DNA of 64,000 bases, from contig NZ_MUXE01000004.1 of the NCBI RefSeq assembly GCF_003063245.1, positions 147,193 through 211,192 of the forward strand, written 5' to 3'. This DNA is from Arcobacter caeni. Lineage in GTDB: Bacteria; Campylobacterota; Campylobacteria; Campylobacterales; Arcobacteraceae. The position numbers were made by a program, and so were the translations under genes. The notes under the pieces are model-generated. The model saw nothing but the letters and a program-made list of their open reading frames with translations. It was not told the DNA's origin and made no database searches. Shown here one piece after another: positions 54,554-63,863 of the stretch (the first letter of the stretch is position 1; each line of letters begins with the position of its first letter).

Positions 54554-55153
54554 ATGGACAAAAATATTGATGAAATTATTGAGTGTTATAACTGTGGATT
54601 ATTTATAAAAAGACACAATGATACAAATACTAAAACTCAAAAATGTCCTAGATGTAATAGCAAAATAAAAGCTCAAAATAGACACTCTTTTGACTCTTTA
54701 TATTATGCTATTTCTGCACTTTTATTATTTGGAATTTTAAATGTTTATCCAATTATTACTTTAAATATAAATGAAACTGAACTAAAAGCTACTTTGATTG
54801 GAACTGTATCAATTTTACTAGAACAAAATTTCTTTTTTGTGGCATTTGTGGTTTTTTTTACGATTATTTTAGCTCCTATATTAAACTCTTTGGTGATTAT
54901 TTTTGCTTTTATTCAAGAAAAAACAAAAATAAGGCTTTTTACTGATACTTTACTTCATGATAGTTTTCATTTTTTTAAACATTGGGGATTTATAGAGGTT
55001 TTTATTATAAGTATTATTGTTACATATATAAAATTAATAGGAATGGTGAGTTCCACAAAATTTGATATTGGTTTTTATATTATGTTGGCTTATATTTTTT
55101 GTTTTTATATGTCAAACAGAAAATTTGTAGGTGAAAGTGTATTTGGTGAATAA
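54554..55153 (+). CDS. PqiA/LetA-like protein, first half
   Basis: A 199-residue membrane protein with an N-terminal zinc-ribbon-like motif (CYNCGL ... CPRCNSK) and four hydrophobic helices. It corresponds to one half of LetA/PqiA, the inner-membrane partner of MCE proteins that move lipids across the periplasm. In E. coli each such protein has two of these units fused (about 420 residues). Here the second unit is the next gene, which begins at the base after this stop. Confidence 0.85.
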   Translation: MDKNIDEIIECYNCGLFIKRHNDTNTKTQKCPRCNSKIKAQNRHSFDSLYYAISALLLFGILNVYPIITLNINETELKATLIGTVSILLEQNFFFVAFVVFFTIILAPILNSLVIIFAFIQEKTKIRLFTDTLLHDSFHFFKHWGFIEVFIISIIVTYIKLIGMVSSTKFDIGFYIMLAYIFCFYMSNRKFVGESVFGE

Positions 55154-55735
55154 ATGGTTTTAATATCTTGTAAAAACTGCCACAAAATGTATGAAAAAGA
55201 AAATTTTGAAGATTTTGTTTGTACAAGATGTAATCATAAGGTACAAAAAAGAATAAAAAACTCTTTACAAGTATCTTTTGCACTTACTATTTGTGCGATA
55301 TTACTTTATATTCCAGCAATGATTTATCCAATAATGGAAGTAACAACACTTGGAGTAAAAATCCAAAGCACCATTTTAGAAGGTGTAATTAGTTTTTTAA
55401 ATATGAATAGTTATTTTATAGCTATTGTAGTTTTTACAGCAAGTGTTGTGATTCCAATGATAAAATTACTTGGATTACTTTTTATTTTTATTTCTTTAAA
55501 AGTAAATGTAAAAATGTCCAATAATAGAAAAATATTAATATTTAAATTTATAGAAGCCATTGGAAAATGGTCAATGATAGATATTTATGTAGTTGCATTA
55601 TTAGCATCAATTGTGCAACTTGATGAGATTTTTAATATAAAAGGAGGAATCGCTGCGACCTCTTTTGCTTTAATGGTAATAGTAACAATGATAGCAGCAA
55701 ATAGATTTGATACAAGGATTATTTGGGATGAGTAA
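55154..55735 (+). CDS. PqiA/LetA-like protein, second half
   Basis: The 193-residue partner of the preceding gene, again starting with a zinc-ribbon-like motif (CKNCHK ... CTRCNHK) and four membrane helices with YPAMIYPIMEVTTLG-like (seen as IPAMIYPIMEVTT) and GKWSMIDIYVVALL, both typical of PqiA/LetA. It starts at the base after the upstream stop and overlaps the MCE gene by eight bases. The two genes probably form a complex equivalent to one fused LetA. Confidence 0.87.
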   Translation: MVLISCKNCHKMYEKENFEDFVCTRCNHKVQKRIKNSLQVSFALTICAILLYIPAMIYPIMEVTTLGVKIQSTILEGVISFLNMNSYFIAIVVFTASVVIPMIKLLGLLFIFISLKVNVKMSNNRKILIFKFIEAIGKWSMIDIYVVALLASIVQLDEIFNIKGGIAATSFALMVIVTMIAANRFDTRIIWDE

Positions 55736-58379
55736 AGAAATAATAGAACAACAAATATACGAGCCAAAAATAGAAGATAAAAAATCAGTTTCATTTATTT
55801 GGATTTTGCCACTAATTATTTTGGCGATTTTAGGTTGGATTGCTTATGAATCTTATATGAAAAAAGGTACAAATATAAGTGTTATATTTAAAAGTGCAGA
55901 GGGATTAAAAGAGAATGTTACACCTTTGGAATACAAAGGTTTGCAACTTGGAAAAGTCACAAAAATTTCTATGCATGAAGATTTAAAAAGTGTAAAGGTA
56001 AATATTTTAGTTGATAATGAAGTTGCAAAATATGTAGCAGGTGAGGGTTCTTCTTTTTGGATAAAGAAACCTACTGTTTCTCTTACAAAAATTTCAGGAT
56101 TAAATACTTTAATTAGTGGTTATAAAATTGAGCTAGCACCAATATTTAAAACACAAGAAGAGTATGAAAAATCAAATCCAAAATATCTTTTTAATGCTTT
56201 AGATACTCAACCTAATGATGAATTTGATGATGAGGGCTATTATATTTCATTAATTGCAAATGATAAAGATAATGTTGAAGTTGGGACTCCTATTTTTTAT
56301 AATAAATTTCAAATAGGTGAAATTATTGCAAAAGAGTTTATTTTTGAAAAGGTTTATTTTACAGCTTATATTTATGATAAATTTAATTATTTAGTAAATA
56401 GAAGTTCACAGTTTGTAATAAATGAAGCATTAAAAGTAAGTTATGGTGCAAGTGGATTAAATATAGAAATAGGGTCTTTGTATTCAGCTTTGGTTGGTGG
56501 AGTTACTGTTGTTACACCAAATAAAGAGGAACAAAAGATTTCAAAAGATGAAGCTTATGTTTTATATGGAAAAAAAGATGATTTGAAAAGTAAAGAATTT
56601 TTTTATATAAATTTTGTAGAGATGAATGGAATTGAAGAAAATACTCCAATTATTTTTAAGGGCATAGAAATTGGAAAAATTACAGAAGTGAACTTGAATA
56701 AAGATATTTTAAATGCCAAAGCATTTATTTATCAAGAATATAAATATTTATTAACAGATAAAACAAAGTTTTTTGTGGAAGAACCTACTATTTCTTTAGA
56801 TGGAGTTAAAAATTTAGGAAATATAGTAAAAGGAAATTTTGTATCTTTAGAGTATAAAAAAGGAAATTTTAAAGACAATTTTACAGCAATAAATAAAAAA
56901 GATATAAATAATAGTAATAACACTATAAAAGTAGAACTTTTAAGTGAGAATCTAAATTCTATTAGTACTAAATCAAAGATTTATTATAAGAATATTGAAA
57001 TTGGAAAAGTTGAAAACTATGCTTTAACTCCTGATTTGAAAAATGTAAAAGTTTCTATTGCCATAGATGAAAAGTACAAAGATTTGGTAAATGATAATAG
57101 TCTTTTTTACGATATGAGTTCAAAATTAGTAGAAATGAAAAGCTTAAATTTAAATATAAATTACAGTGGAATTGAACCATTATTAAATGGTGCTATTGGA
57201 CTTGTATCTGAAAAAATTGATAATAATAAACTTACAAAAAAAGAGTTTAAACTTTATAAATCTTTTAAAGATGTGGAAAAATTAAATAGATTTAGTAATA
57301 GTGGAATTATAATAAATGCAGATTTTAATAATGATTTTGAAATAAAGCCAGATATGGCAATTATGTATAAAAACCAAGAAATCGGTTTTGTAAAAGATAT
57401 AAAATTTGATGATAAAAAATCAAAAGTGAGTTTATTTATTTATTCTCCTTTTAAAAAATATATTACAAATAAAAGTAGATTTTATAAAAAAGGTGTAATA
57501 AATTTAAATGCTAGTTTAAGTGGAGTTTTATTTGAAGTTGACAATTTTTCTTCATTACTTGATGGTTCAATTCATCTTGATAATGATTCAAATACAACTT
57601 TTGAAAAAACACAGATTTTTGCTTCTGAAGAACAAATGAAAAATTCAACAAATAGTATAACGATTGTTTTTGATGATGTTGAGGGATTACAAGTAAACTT
57701 TTCACAACTAACTTACAAAGGTGTAAATGTTGGAAAAGTAACAAATGTTAGCTTAAATGAAAAACAACAAGTTGAAGTGAAAGCTTTGATTTATAGTGAT
57801 TTTGCTTCAATTGCCAAAGAGGGAACAACTTTTTATCTAAAAAAACCTAGAATTTCACTTCAAGAAGTTGCAAATGCAGGTTCAACTGTAATGGCTGTAA
57901 ATATTGGAGTTATTAAAAGTGAGAATCAAAATGTTCAAACAAAATTTGAAGGATTAGTAAATCAGCCATCCCTTGAAAAATCATATTTAGGAACAGTGTT
58001 TAAAGTTGATGATATTACAGCTTCGAGTGTAAATATCGATGCTCCTGTTTATTATAAAAATGTACAAATTGGAAAAGTAAGTAAAATAGATTTAAGTAAT
58101 GATGGTTCAAAAGTTATTGTTGATTGTTTGATTTATGATAAATATACAAAATTCATAAGAAAAAATTCGCAGTTTTATGACATAAGTGGATTCGAAATGA
58201 AATTCTCTATTTTCTCTGGTTCAAAAATAGAATCAAATACATTTACAAGTTTATTAAAAGGTGGTTTAGTAGTTGTTACACCTTATGAATATGGAGAACT
58301 AGCAACACCAAAAGATAAATTTACATTGGTAAAAAGTTTAAGGGAAGATTGGAAAAGTATAAGTCCAAGTATTAAATAA
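55728..58379 (+). CDS. LetB-like protein with seven MCE domains
   Basis: An 883-residue periplasmic protein (start ATG at 55728 overlapping the previous gene; an upstream ATG at 55707 is less likely). One membrane helix (about 22-43) is followed by seven MCE domains starting near residues 46, 169, 290, 397, 525, 642 and 754, each with a pattern like PLEYKGLQLGKVTKI or APVYYKNVQIGKVSKI. Seven domains is the number in E. coli LetB, which forms a hollow tunnel between membranes; PqiB has three. It therefore likely carries lipid between inner and outer membrane with the split LetA. Confidence 0.9.
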   Translation: MSKEIIEQQIYEPKIEDKKSVSFIWILPLIILAILGWIAYESYMKKGTNISVIFKSAEGLKENVTPLEYKGLQLGKVTKISMHEDLKSVKVNILVDNEVAKYVAGEGSSFWIKKPTVSLTKISGLNTLISGYKIELAPIFKTQEEYEKSNPKYLFNALDTQPNDEFDDEGYYISLIANDKDNVEVGTPIFYNKFQIGEIIAKEFIFEKVYFTAYIYDKFNYLVNRSSQFVINEALKVSYGASGLNIEIGSLYSALVGGVTVVTPNKEEQKISKDEAYVLYGKKDDLKSKEFFYINFVEMNGIEENTPIIFKGIEIGKITEVNLNKDILNAKAFIYQEYKYLLTDKTKFFVEEPTISLDGVKNLGNIVKGNFVSLEYKKGNFKDNFTAINKKDINNSNNTIKVELLSENLNSISTKSKIYYKNIEIGKVENYALTPDLKNVKVSIAIDEKYKDLVNDNSLFYDMSSKLVEMKSLNLNINYSGIEPLLNGAIGLVSEKIDNNKLTKKEFKLYKSFKDVEKLNRFSNSGIIINADFNNDFEIKPDMAIMYKNQEIGFVKDIKFDDKKSKVSLFIYSPFKKYITNKSRFYKKGVINLNASLSGVLFEVDNFSSLLDGSIHLDNDSNTTFEKTQIFASEEQMKNSTNSITIVFDDVEGLQVNFSQLTYKGVNVGKVTNVSLNEKQQVEVKALIYSDFASIAKEGTTFYLKKPRISLQEVANAGSTVMAVNIGVIKSENQNVQTKFEGLVNQPSLEKSYLGTVFKVDDITASSVNIDAPVYYKNVQIGKVSKIDLSNDGSKVIVDCLIYDKYTKFIRKNSQFYDISGFEMKFSIFSGSKIESNTFTSLLKGGLVVVTPYEYGELATPKDKFTLVKSLREDWKSISPSIK

Positions 58380-58398
58380 TAATATTCTTGTGTTGAAT

Positions 58399-58457
58399 AA
58401 TACTCTTGGTAAAAAGCAGGTATTTACTGAAATATTTGCTATCATTAGAAGAGTATT
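58399..58457 (+). terminator. Long-looped inverted repeat after the LetB-like gene
   Basis: AATACTCTT and AAGAGTATT, 9 bp, with 41 bases between them and TTAA after. A weak terminator or chance repeat. Confidence 0.25.
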
Positions 58458-58512
58458 TAAAAAATTATTAATAAACAAATAAATTTGATAGTTTTAGGAA
58501 AAAAAGGTTTTT

Positions 58513-59631
58513 ATGCAAGAAAATGAAATTCACAAACAAACAATTTTAGTTATTGATGATACACCTGATAATCTTTTTTTGGTTTCAAATTTATTAAAAG
58601 ATTTATATACCGTAAAAGTTGCAAATAGTGGTGTAAAAGCTTTGAAATATCTTTTATCAGGAACTATTCTTCCTGATTTAATTCTTCTTGATATTATGAT
58701 GCCTATTTTAAGTGGTTATGATGTTATTAAACAAATAAAAGAAAATCCTATATTAAAAGATATTCCAATTATTTTTCTAACTGCAAAAAGTAGTATTGAA
58801 GATGAAAAAATTGGTTTTGAGTTGGGAGTTGTTGATTATATAATAAAACCTATTTCTCCTCCTATTCTTCTTGCTCGTGTTAAAACACAACTTGAAAATA
58901 AAAGAGCTGCTGATTTTTTAAAAGATAAAAATCAGTTTTTAGAAAATGAAATAGAAAAAAGAACAAATGAACTTATAACAATTCAAAATGTTACAATTTT
59001 TGCAATGGCATCATTAGCAGAAACCAGAGATAATGAAACAGGGAATCATATACGAAGAACCCGAACTTATGTGAGGGCTTTAGCTTTAAAATTACAAAAT
59101 CATCCACGATTTAAAGATTTTCTAACAGATGAAATGATAAACACACTTTATAAATCAGCACCTTTACATGATATAGGAAAAATTGGAATTCCTGATTATA
59201 TACTTCTAAAAAAAGGAGTATTAACAGCTGATGAGTTTGAAATTATGAAAACCCATACAACTTTAGGAAAACAAGCAATTGAACATGCAGAAGAACAATT
59301 AGGATACGAAGTTAGTTTTTTAAAAATTGCAAAAGAAATCGCATATTTACACCATGAAAAATATGATGGAACAGGTTATCCTTTGGGTTTAAAAGGTGAT
59401 GAAATACCAATTAGTGCGAGGCTTATGAGTGTTGCTGATGTTTATGATGCACTAATAAGTAAAAGAGTATATAAAGAAAAAATTGAACACAAAATTGCAG
59501 TAGAAATTATGAAAGAGGGTTGTGGAACACACTTTGATACAGATATTCTTAATGCTTTTTTAGATTTAGAAAGTGAATTTGAACAAATAGCAAAAAGTTT
59601 TATAGATAATTCTACTAAAGCTGAAATATGA
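58513..59631 (+). CDS. Response regulator with HD-GYP c-di-GMP phosphodiesterase domain
   Basis: The 372-residue protein has an N-terminal receiver domain with the acidic pair DDTPDN, phospho-acceptor Asp60 in LLDIMMP and the IKPISPP Lys, then a coiled linker and an HD-GYP domain with LHDIGKIGIPD, HHEKYDGTGYPLGLKGDEIP (GYP intact as DGTGYP) and the SARLMSVADVYDAL segment. HD-GYP proteins hydrolyse c-di-GMP. It overlaps the hybrid kinase gene by four bases (ATGA), so the two form one signalling unit. Confidence 0.93.
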   Translation: MQENEIHKQTILVIDDTPDNLFLVSNLLKDLYTVKVANSGVKALKYLLSGTILPDLILLDIMMPILSGYDVIKQIKENPILKDIPIIFLTAKSSIEDEKIGFELGVVDYIIKPISPPILLARVKTQLENKRAADFLKDKNQFLENEIEKRTNELITIQNVTIFAMASLAETRDNETGNHIRRTRTYVRALALKLQNHPRFKDFLTDEMINTLYKSAPLHDIGKIGIPDYILLKKGVLTADEFEIMKTHTTLGKQAIEHAEEQLGYEVSFLKIAKEIAYLHHEKYDGTGYPLGLKGDEIPISARLMSVADVYDALISKRVYKEKIEHKIAVEIMKEGCGTHFDTDILNAFLDLESEFEQIAKSFIDNSTKAEI

Positions 59632-62600
59632 AAAATATACTTTTTATCTTACTTTTTACACCTTTTTTTTTATTTGCAAATTTTCAAGATAAATTAACAA
59701 AAGAAGAAAAAAACTGGTTAGATAATCAAAAAATAATAACAATTGGAGCTATGAATAATTGGGCGCCTATTAATTTTGTGAATTATAATAATGAAGCTAG
59801 TGGAATAGGTGCTTCAATAGTTGAAATCCTAAATCAAAAATTAGATAATAAACTTCAAATTAACTCAGGAAATTGGAACACAATTTATGAAAAAACAAAA
59901 AATGGTGAAATAAATGCCATTTTAGATATTACTCCTAAAGAAGAAAGAGAAGAGTTTTTCTACTTTTCAAAGCCATACTTACAAATTCCCCATGTAATTG
60001 TTTCAAAAAAAGAGCAAAAATCTTTTTTAAATTTAGATGATTTAAATGCTAAAACAGTTGCATTAGAAGAAAATATTGGAACAATTATTGATTTACAAAA
60101 AAACTATCCAAATATAAATATTAAAACATTTAAAGATACAACATTGGCTTTAGATGCAGTTTCACGAGGATTTGCTGATGCTTATATTGGAAATAGGGCA
60201 GTTGTAAATTATAAAATAAAAGAAGAACTTTTAGAAAATCTAAAAATTGATTCTGTAGATATAAGTAGAAAATCTTCAACTTTAACTCTTGGTGTTTCAA
60301 AAAGATATCCTTTTTTATTTTCTATTTTAGAAAAAGCAATGGCTGAAATTACTCCTTTACAGTGGAATGATATAAAAACGAAATGGGAAAATAATGATGA
60401 TTTAATAGAAAATAAAACAATAAATCCAAAAATTAATCTAACTTTTGAAGAAAAAGAGTGGTTAAAGAAAAATCCTATTATTAAATATGCTGGAAATCCA
60501 GATTATAGACCATTTGAGTATATTGATGAAAATGGAAATTATGCAGGAATTATTCATAAACATTTGGATTTAGTTGAACAAACATTAGGAATAAAATTTG
60601 AAAAAGTAAAAACAAATACATTTCGAGAATCATTAGATAAAGTAAAAGAAAATAAAGTAGATATGTTTTCAAACTATTGGAATATAAAAGAGTTCCAAGA
60701 TACGCATATAGCTGTTCCTTTAGATGTAAAAACACCAATTGTTATATCTGGTAGAAAAAATAAAGATAAGGAATTTATTCTTTCTCTTTCTCAATTAAAA
60801 GATGAAAAAATTGCAGTAATAAAAGGTTACTTTTATTTAAATGAAATTTATAAACAATATCCAAATTTGAATTTTATTGAAGTTGAAAGCCCAAGTGTAG
60901 CATTACAAGGAGTTTCAAATGGAACTTATGATGTTGCCCTTGGTTCTTTACCTCTTACTACATATACAATATCAGCTTTGGGACTTACAAATACTGAAAT
61001 TATTGGGAAAACTGATACTTATATGCAATTGAGTTTTTTTATTAAAAAAGATGAAGTTATATTTAAAAGTATTTTAGAAAAAGCCTTAGCAACTCATTCT
61101 ACAGAAGAACTTTATAATATTATGAAAGATTGGGAAAGTGTAACTAAAAAATCAAAATGGGATTTAACCAGTATTCTTGAGATTTCTATTTTAGTTATTT
61201 TGGTGATTTTACTTTTATTATTTTGGAATTATCAGCTTAAACGACAAGTTGAGAAAAAAACTTTAGAATTATCAAAACTACTTAGATTTTTTGATGAAAA
61301 TGTAATAGCTTCAAGAACAGATTTAAGAGGAAATATAACTTATGTTAGTGATGCTTTTTGTCATATAAGCGGAAATAGTAGAGATTTTATGATGGGAAAA
61401 AATCACAGAATTGGAAGACATCCAGACAATGACCCTGAAATTTTCAAACAAATGTGGGAAACAATAACTAATGGAAAAGTTTGGAAAGGAAGAATCAAAA
61501 ATAAAACAAAAGATGGAAGTTATTATTGGGTTGATAGTGTAATAGAACAAGAGTTTGATTTTGATGGAAATGTTATTGGATATATTTCTTTAAGACATGA
61601 TGTAACAGCACAAGTTGAACTTGAAAAATTAAGTGCAAATCTTGAAGATATAATAAAAGAAAGAACAGCTGAACTTTATTATATGAACAAACAACAAAAA
61701 GCCATTTTTGATGCTGCAAGTATTGGAATAGTTTTAGTAAAAGATAGAATAATATTGGACTTAAATAATAAAGCTTCTTCCCTTTTTGATTATGAAAATA
61801 ATGAACTTTTAAATAAATCAACAAGAGTTTTTTATAAAACTGGAACTGATTTTGATGAAATAGAAGAAAAATATTTCCTTTTGCTAGAGGGAAAAACAGT
61901 AAGTTGGGAACAACTTTTTGTAAAAAAAGACGGGAGTGAATTTTTCGGAAGAATTGCTATACAAGCTATTGATTCTACAGATTTATTAAAAGGTGTAGTT
62001 GTTACAATTTATGATATTACTCCTGAAAAACAAGCTTTAGAAGATATAAAACAAGCAAAAATATTAGCTGAGGAATCAACAAAATTAAAAAGTGAATTTT
62101 TAGCAAATATGAGCCATGAAATACGAACTCCAATGAATGCAATAATTGGAATGTCATATCTTGCTCTTCAAACTTCTTTAGATGAACAACAAAAAAACTA
62201 TATTAAAAAAATAGATATAGCTTCAAAAAATTTATTGGGAATAATAAATGATATTTTAGATTTCTCAAAAATTGAAGCTGGAAAAATGACAATTGAAAAA
62301 ATTGATTTTTCTTTAGATGATGTTTTGGCAAATTTATCTAATCTTTTTATGTTTCAAATAGAAGAAAAAGGTTTAGAACTACTTTTTGATGTGGATATGG
62401 ATGTTCCTATGGCTTTAAAAGGTGATATGTTAAGAATAAATCAAATATTAACTAATCTTTTGAGTAATGCCATTAAATTCACATCAAAAGGTGAAATTAT
62501 AATTTCTATTAAGGTGCTTTCTCAAGATGAAAAAAATGCACAATTAAGGTTTGGAGTAAAAGATACTGGAATCGGTATTTCAGCGCAAAATAAAGAAAAA

Positions 62601-63863
62601 TTATTCACATCATTTTCTCAAGCAGATAGTTCAACCACAAGAAAATATGGAGGTTCAGGATTAGGACTTGCAATTTCTAAACAAATCATTGAATTAATGG
62701 GTGGTAGTGTTGGGCTTGAAAGTATCCCTGATTTTGGAAGCGATTTTTATTTTACACTTAGTTTTGAGTTACAAAAAATACAAAAGAATTTATTAGAAGA
62801 GAATAATGAATTTGCTAGTTTAAAAGTATTAATAGTTGATGATAATGCATCTTCAAGAGAGATTTTAGAAAATATTATTAAAGCTTTTAGGTTTGAAGTA
62901 AAAGCATTGTGTTGTGGTGAAGAAGCTATTTTAGAATTAAAAAAAGCAAATGAAGAAAACAATCCTTATACTTTAGTTTTAATGGATTGGATGATGCCAG
63001 AAATGGATGGTATTAAAACTATCATAAAAATAAACGAAGATTTAAAAATAGAAAAAACGCCAATTTTTATTATGGTTACAGCATATAATAAAGATGAGTT
63101 AAGTCAAAAAGCAAAAGGTGCAGATGTTTTTGGTTTTCTTGAAAAACCTGTAAGTCCATCAACTTTATACGATACGATTTTAAAAGCTTTTGGTAAACAA
63201 ATTGTTATAAATCCTATTGAAAGTATAAAAAGTAATAATTTTTCTAATATAAAAAAATTAGTGCAAGGAGCAAAAATTCTTTTGGTTGAAGATAATATTC
63301 AAAATCAAGAAATAGCAACAGAGTTTTTACAAAAAGCAAATATAAGTGTAAAAATAGCTAATAATGGAAAAGAAGCCATAGAAATATTAGAAAACAATGA
63401 ATTTGATGGTGTTTTAATGGATTGTCAAATGCCTATTTTAGATGGATATGAAGCAACTAAAGAAATCAGAAAAATTGAAAAATTTAAAGATTTACCAATT
63501 ATTGCAATGACAGCAAATGTAATGCAAGGTGATAAAGATAAATGCATAAGTTTTGGAATGAATGATTATATTGCAAAACCTTTGGATTTTAATAAGTTTT
63601 ATGAAACTTTGATTAAATGGATAAAACCAAAAAATAGTGTTATTTTTGAAGAACAAAAAGAAGAGATTAAAAAGATACTTGAAATTGATATAAAAACATT
63701 AAAAATTGAGGGAATTAATATTTCAGAAGCTCTAAATAGAATGGCTGGAAATCAGACTTTATTTTTAAATCAATTAAAAAGATTTGTTAAATCACAAAAT
63801 AATTTTGAAGAAAAGATATTAGTTCTTATAAAAAATAATGATTTAAACTGGAGAGGTAACTAA
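59628..63863 (+). CDS. Hybrid sensor kinase with two periplasmic solute-binding domains; C-terminus cut off
   Basis: The 1411-residue product reads: signal peptide (to about 18), two tandem solute-binding domains of the BvgS/SBP_bac_3 kind (about 25-255 and 270-500), one membrane helix (about 515-538), two PAS domains (about 555-670 and 690-800), a kinase core with phospho-acceptor His830 in MSHEIRTPMNAI and the ATP-binding G boxes, two receiver domains with Asp1120 (LMDWMMP) and Asp1265 (LMDCQMP). The last ~45 residues start an Hpt domain but end before its His, in codons that appear to belong to an IS element. It likely still acts up to the second receiver; relay through Hpt would be lost. 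Confidence 0.9.
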   Translation: MKNILFILLFTPFFLFANFQDKLTKEEKNWLDNQKIITIGAMNNWAPINFVNYNNEASGIGASIVEILNQKLDNKLQINSGNWNTIYEKTKNGEINAILDITPKEEREEFFYFSKPYLQIPHVIVSKKEQKSFLNLDDLNAKTVALEENIGTIIDLQKNYPNINIKTFKDTTLALDAVSRGFADAYIGNRAVVNYKIKEELLENLKIDSVDISRKSSTLTLGVSKRYPFLFSILEKAMAEITPLQWNDIKTKWENNDDLIENKTINPKINLTFEEKEWLKKNPIIKYAGNPDYRPFEYIDENGNYAGIIHKHLDLVEQTLGIKFEKVKTNTFRESLDKVKENKVDMFSNYWNIKEFQDTHIAVPLDVKTPIVISGRKNKDKEFILSLSQLKDEKIAVIKGYFYLNEIYKQYPNLNFIEVESPSVALQGVSNGTYDVALGSLPLTTYTISALGLTNTEIIGKTDTYMQLSFFIKKDEVIFKSILEKALATHSTEELYNIMKDWESVTKKSKWDLTSILEISILVILVILLLLFWNYQLKRQVEKKTLELSKLLRFFDENVIASRTDLRGNITYVSDAFCHISGNSRDFMMGKNHRIGRHPDNDPEIFKQMWETITNGKVWKGRIKNKTKDGSYYWVDSVIEQEFDFDGNVIGYISLRHDVTAQVELEKLSANLEDIIKERTAELYYMNKQQKAIFDAASIGIVLVKDRIILDLNNKASSLFDYENNELLNKSTRVFYKTGTDFDEIEEKYFLLLEGKTVSWEQLFVKKDGSEFFGRIAIQAIDSTDLLKGVVVTIYDITPEKQALEDIKQAKILAEESTKLKSEFLANMSHEIRTPMNAIIGMSYLALQTSLDEQQKNYIKKIDIASKNLLGIINDILDFSKIEAGKMTIEKIDFSLDDVLANLSNLFMFQIEEKGLELLFDVDMDVPMALKGDMLRINQILTNLLSNAIKFTSKGEIIISIKVLSQDEKNAQLRFGVKDTGIGISAQNKEKLFTSFSQADSSTTRKYGGSGLGLAISKQIIELMGGSVGLESIPDFGSDFYFTLSFELQKIQKNLLEENNEFASLKVLIVDDNASSREILENIIKAFRFEVKALCCGEEAILELKKANEENNPYTLVLMDWMMPEMDGIKTIIKINEDLKIEKTPIFIMVTAYNKDELSQKAKGADVFGFLEKPVSPSTLYDTILKAFGKQIVINPIESIKSNNFSNIKKLVQGAKILLVEDNIQNQEIATEFLQKANISVKIANNGKEAIEILENNEFDGVLMDCQMPILDGYEATKEIRKIEKFKDLPIIAMTANVMQGDKDKCISFGMNDYIAKPLDFNKFYETLIKWIKPKNSVIFEEQKEEIKKILEIDIKTLKIEGINISEALNRMAGNQTLFLNQLKRFVKSQNNFEEKILVLIKNNDLNWRGN

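Noticed and set aside
55707..55727. Earlier ATG for the seven-MCE gene
   Set aside because: The ATG at 55728 overlaps the previous stop in the usual coupled manner; the extra seven residues are not needed for the membrane helix and lie deeper in the upstream gene.
58381..58512. Short direct and inverted repeats between the LetB-like and HD-GYP genes considered as a CRISPR or attachment site
   Set aside because: Repeats are single short pairs in AT-rich DNA with no regular spacing and no integrase or cas genes nearby.
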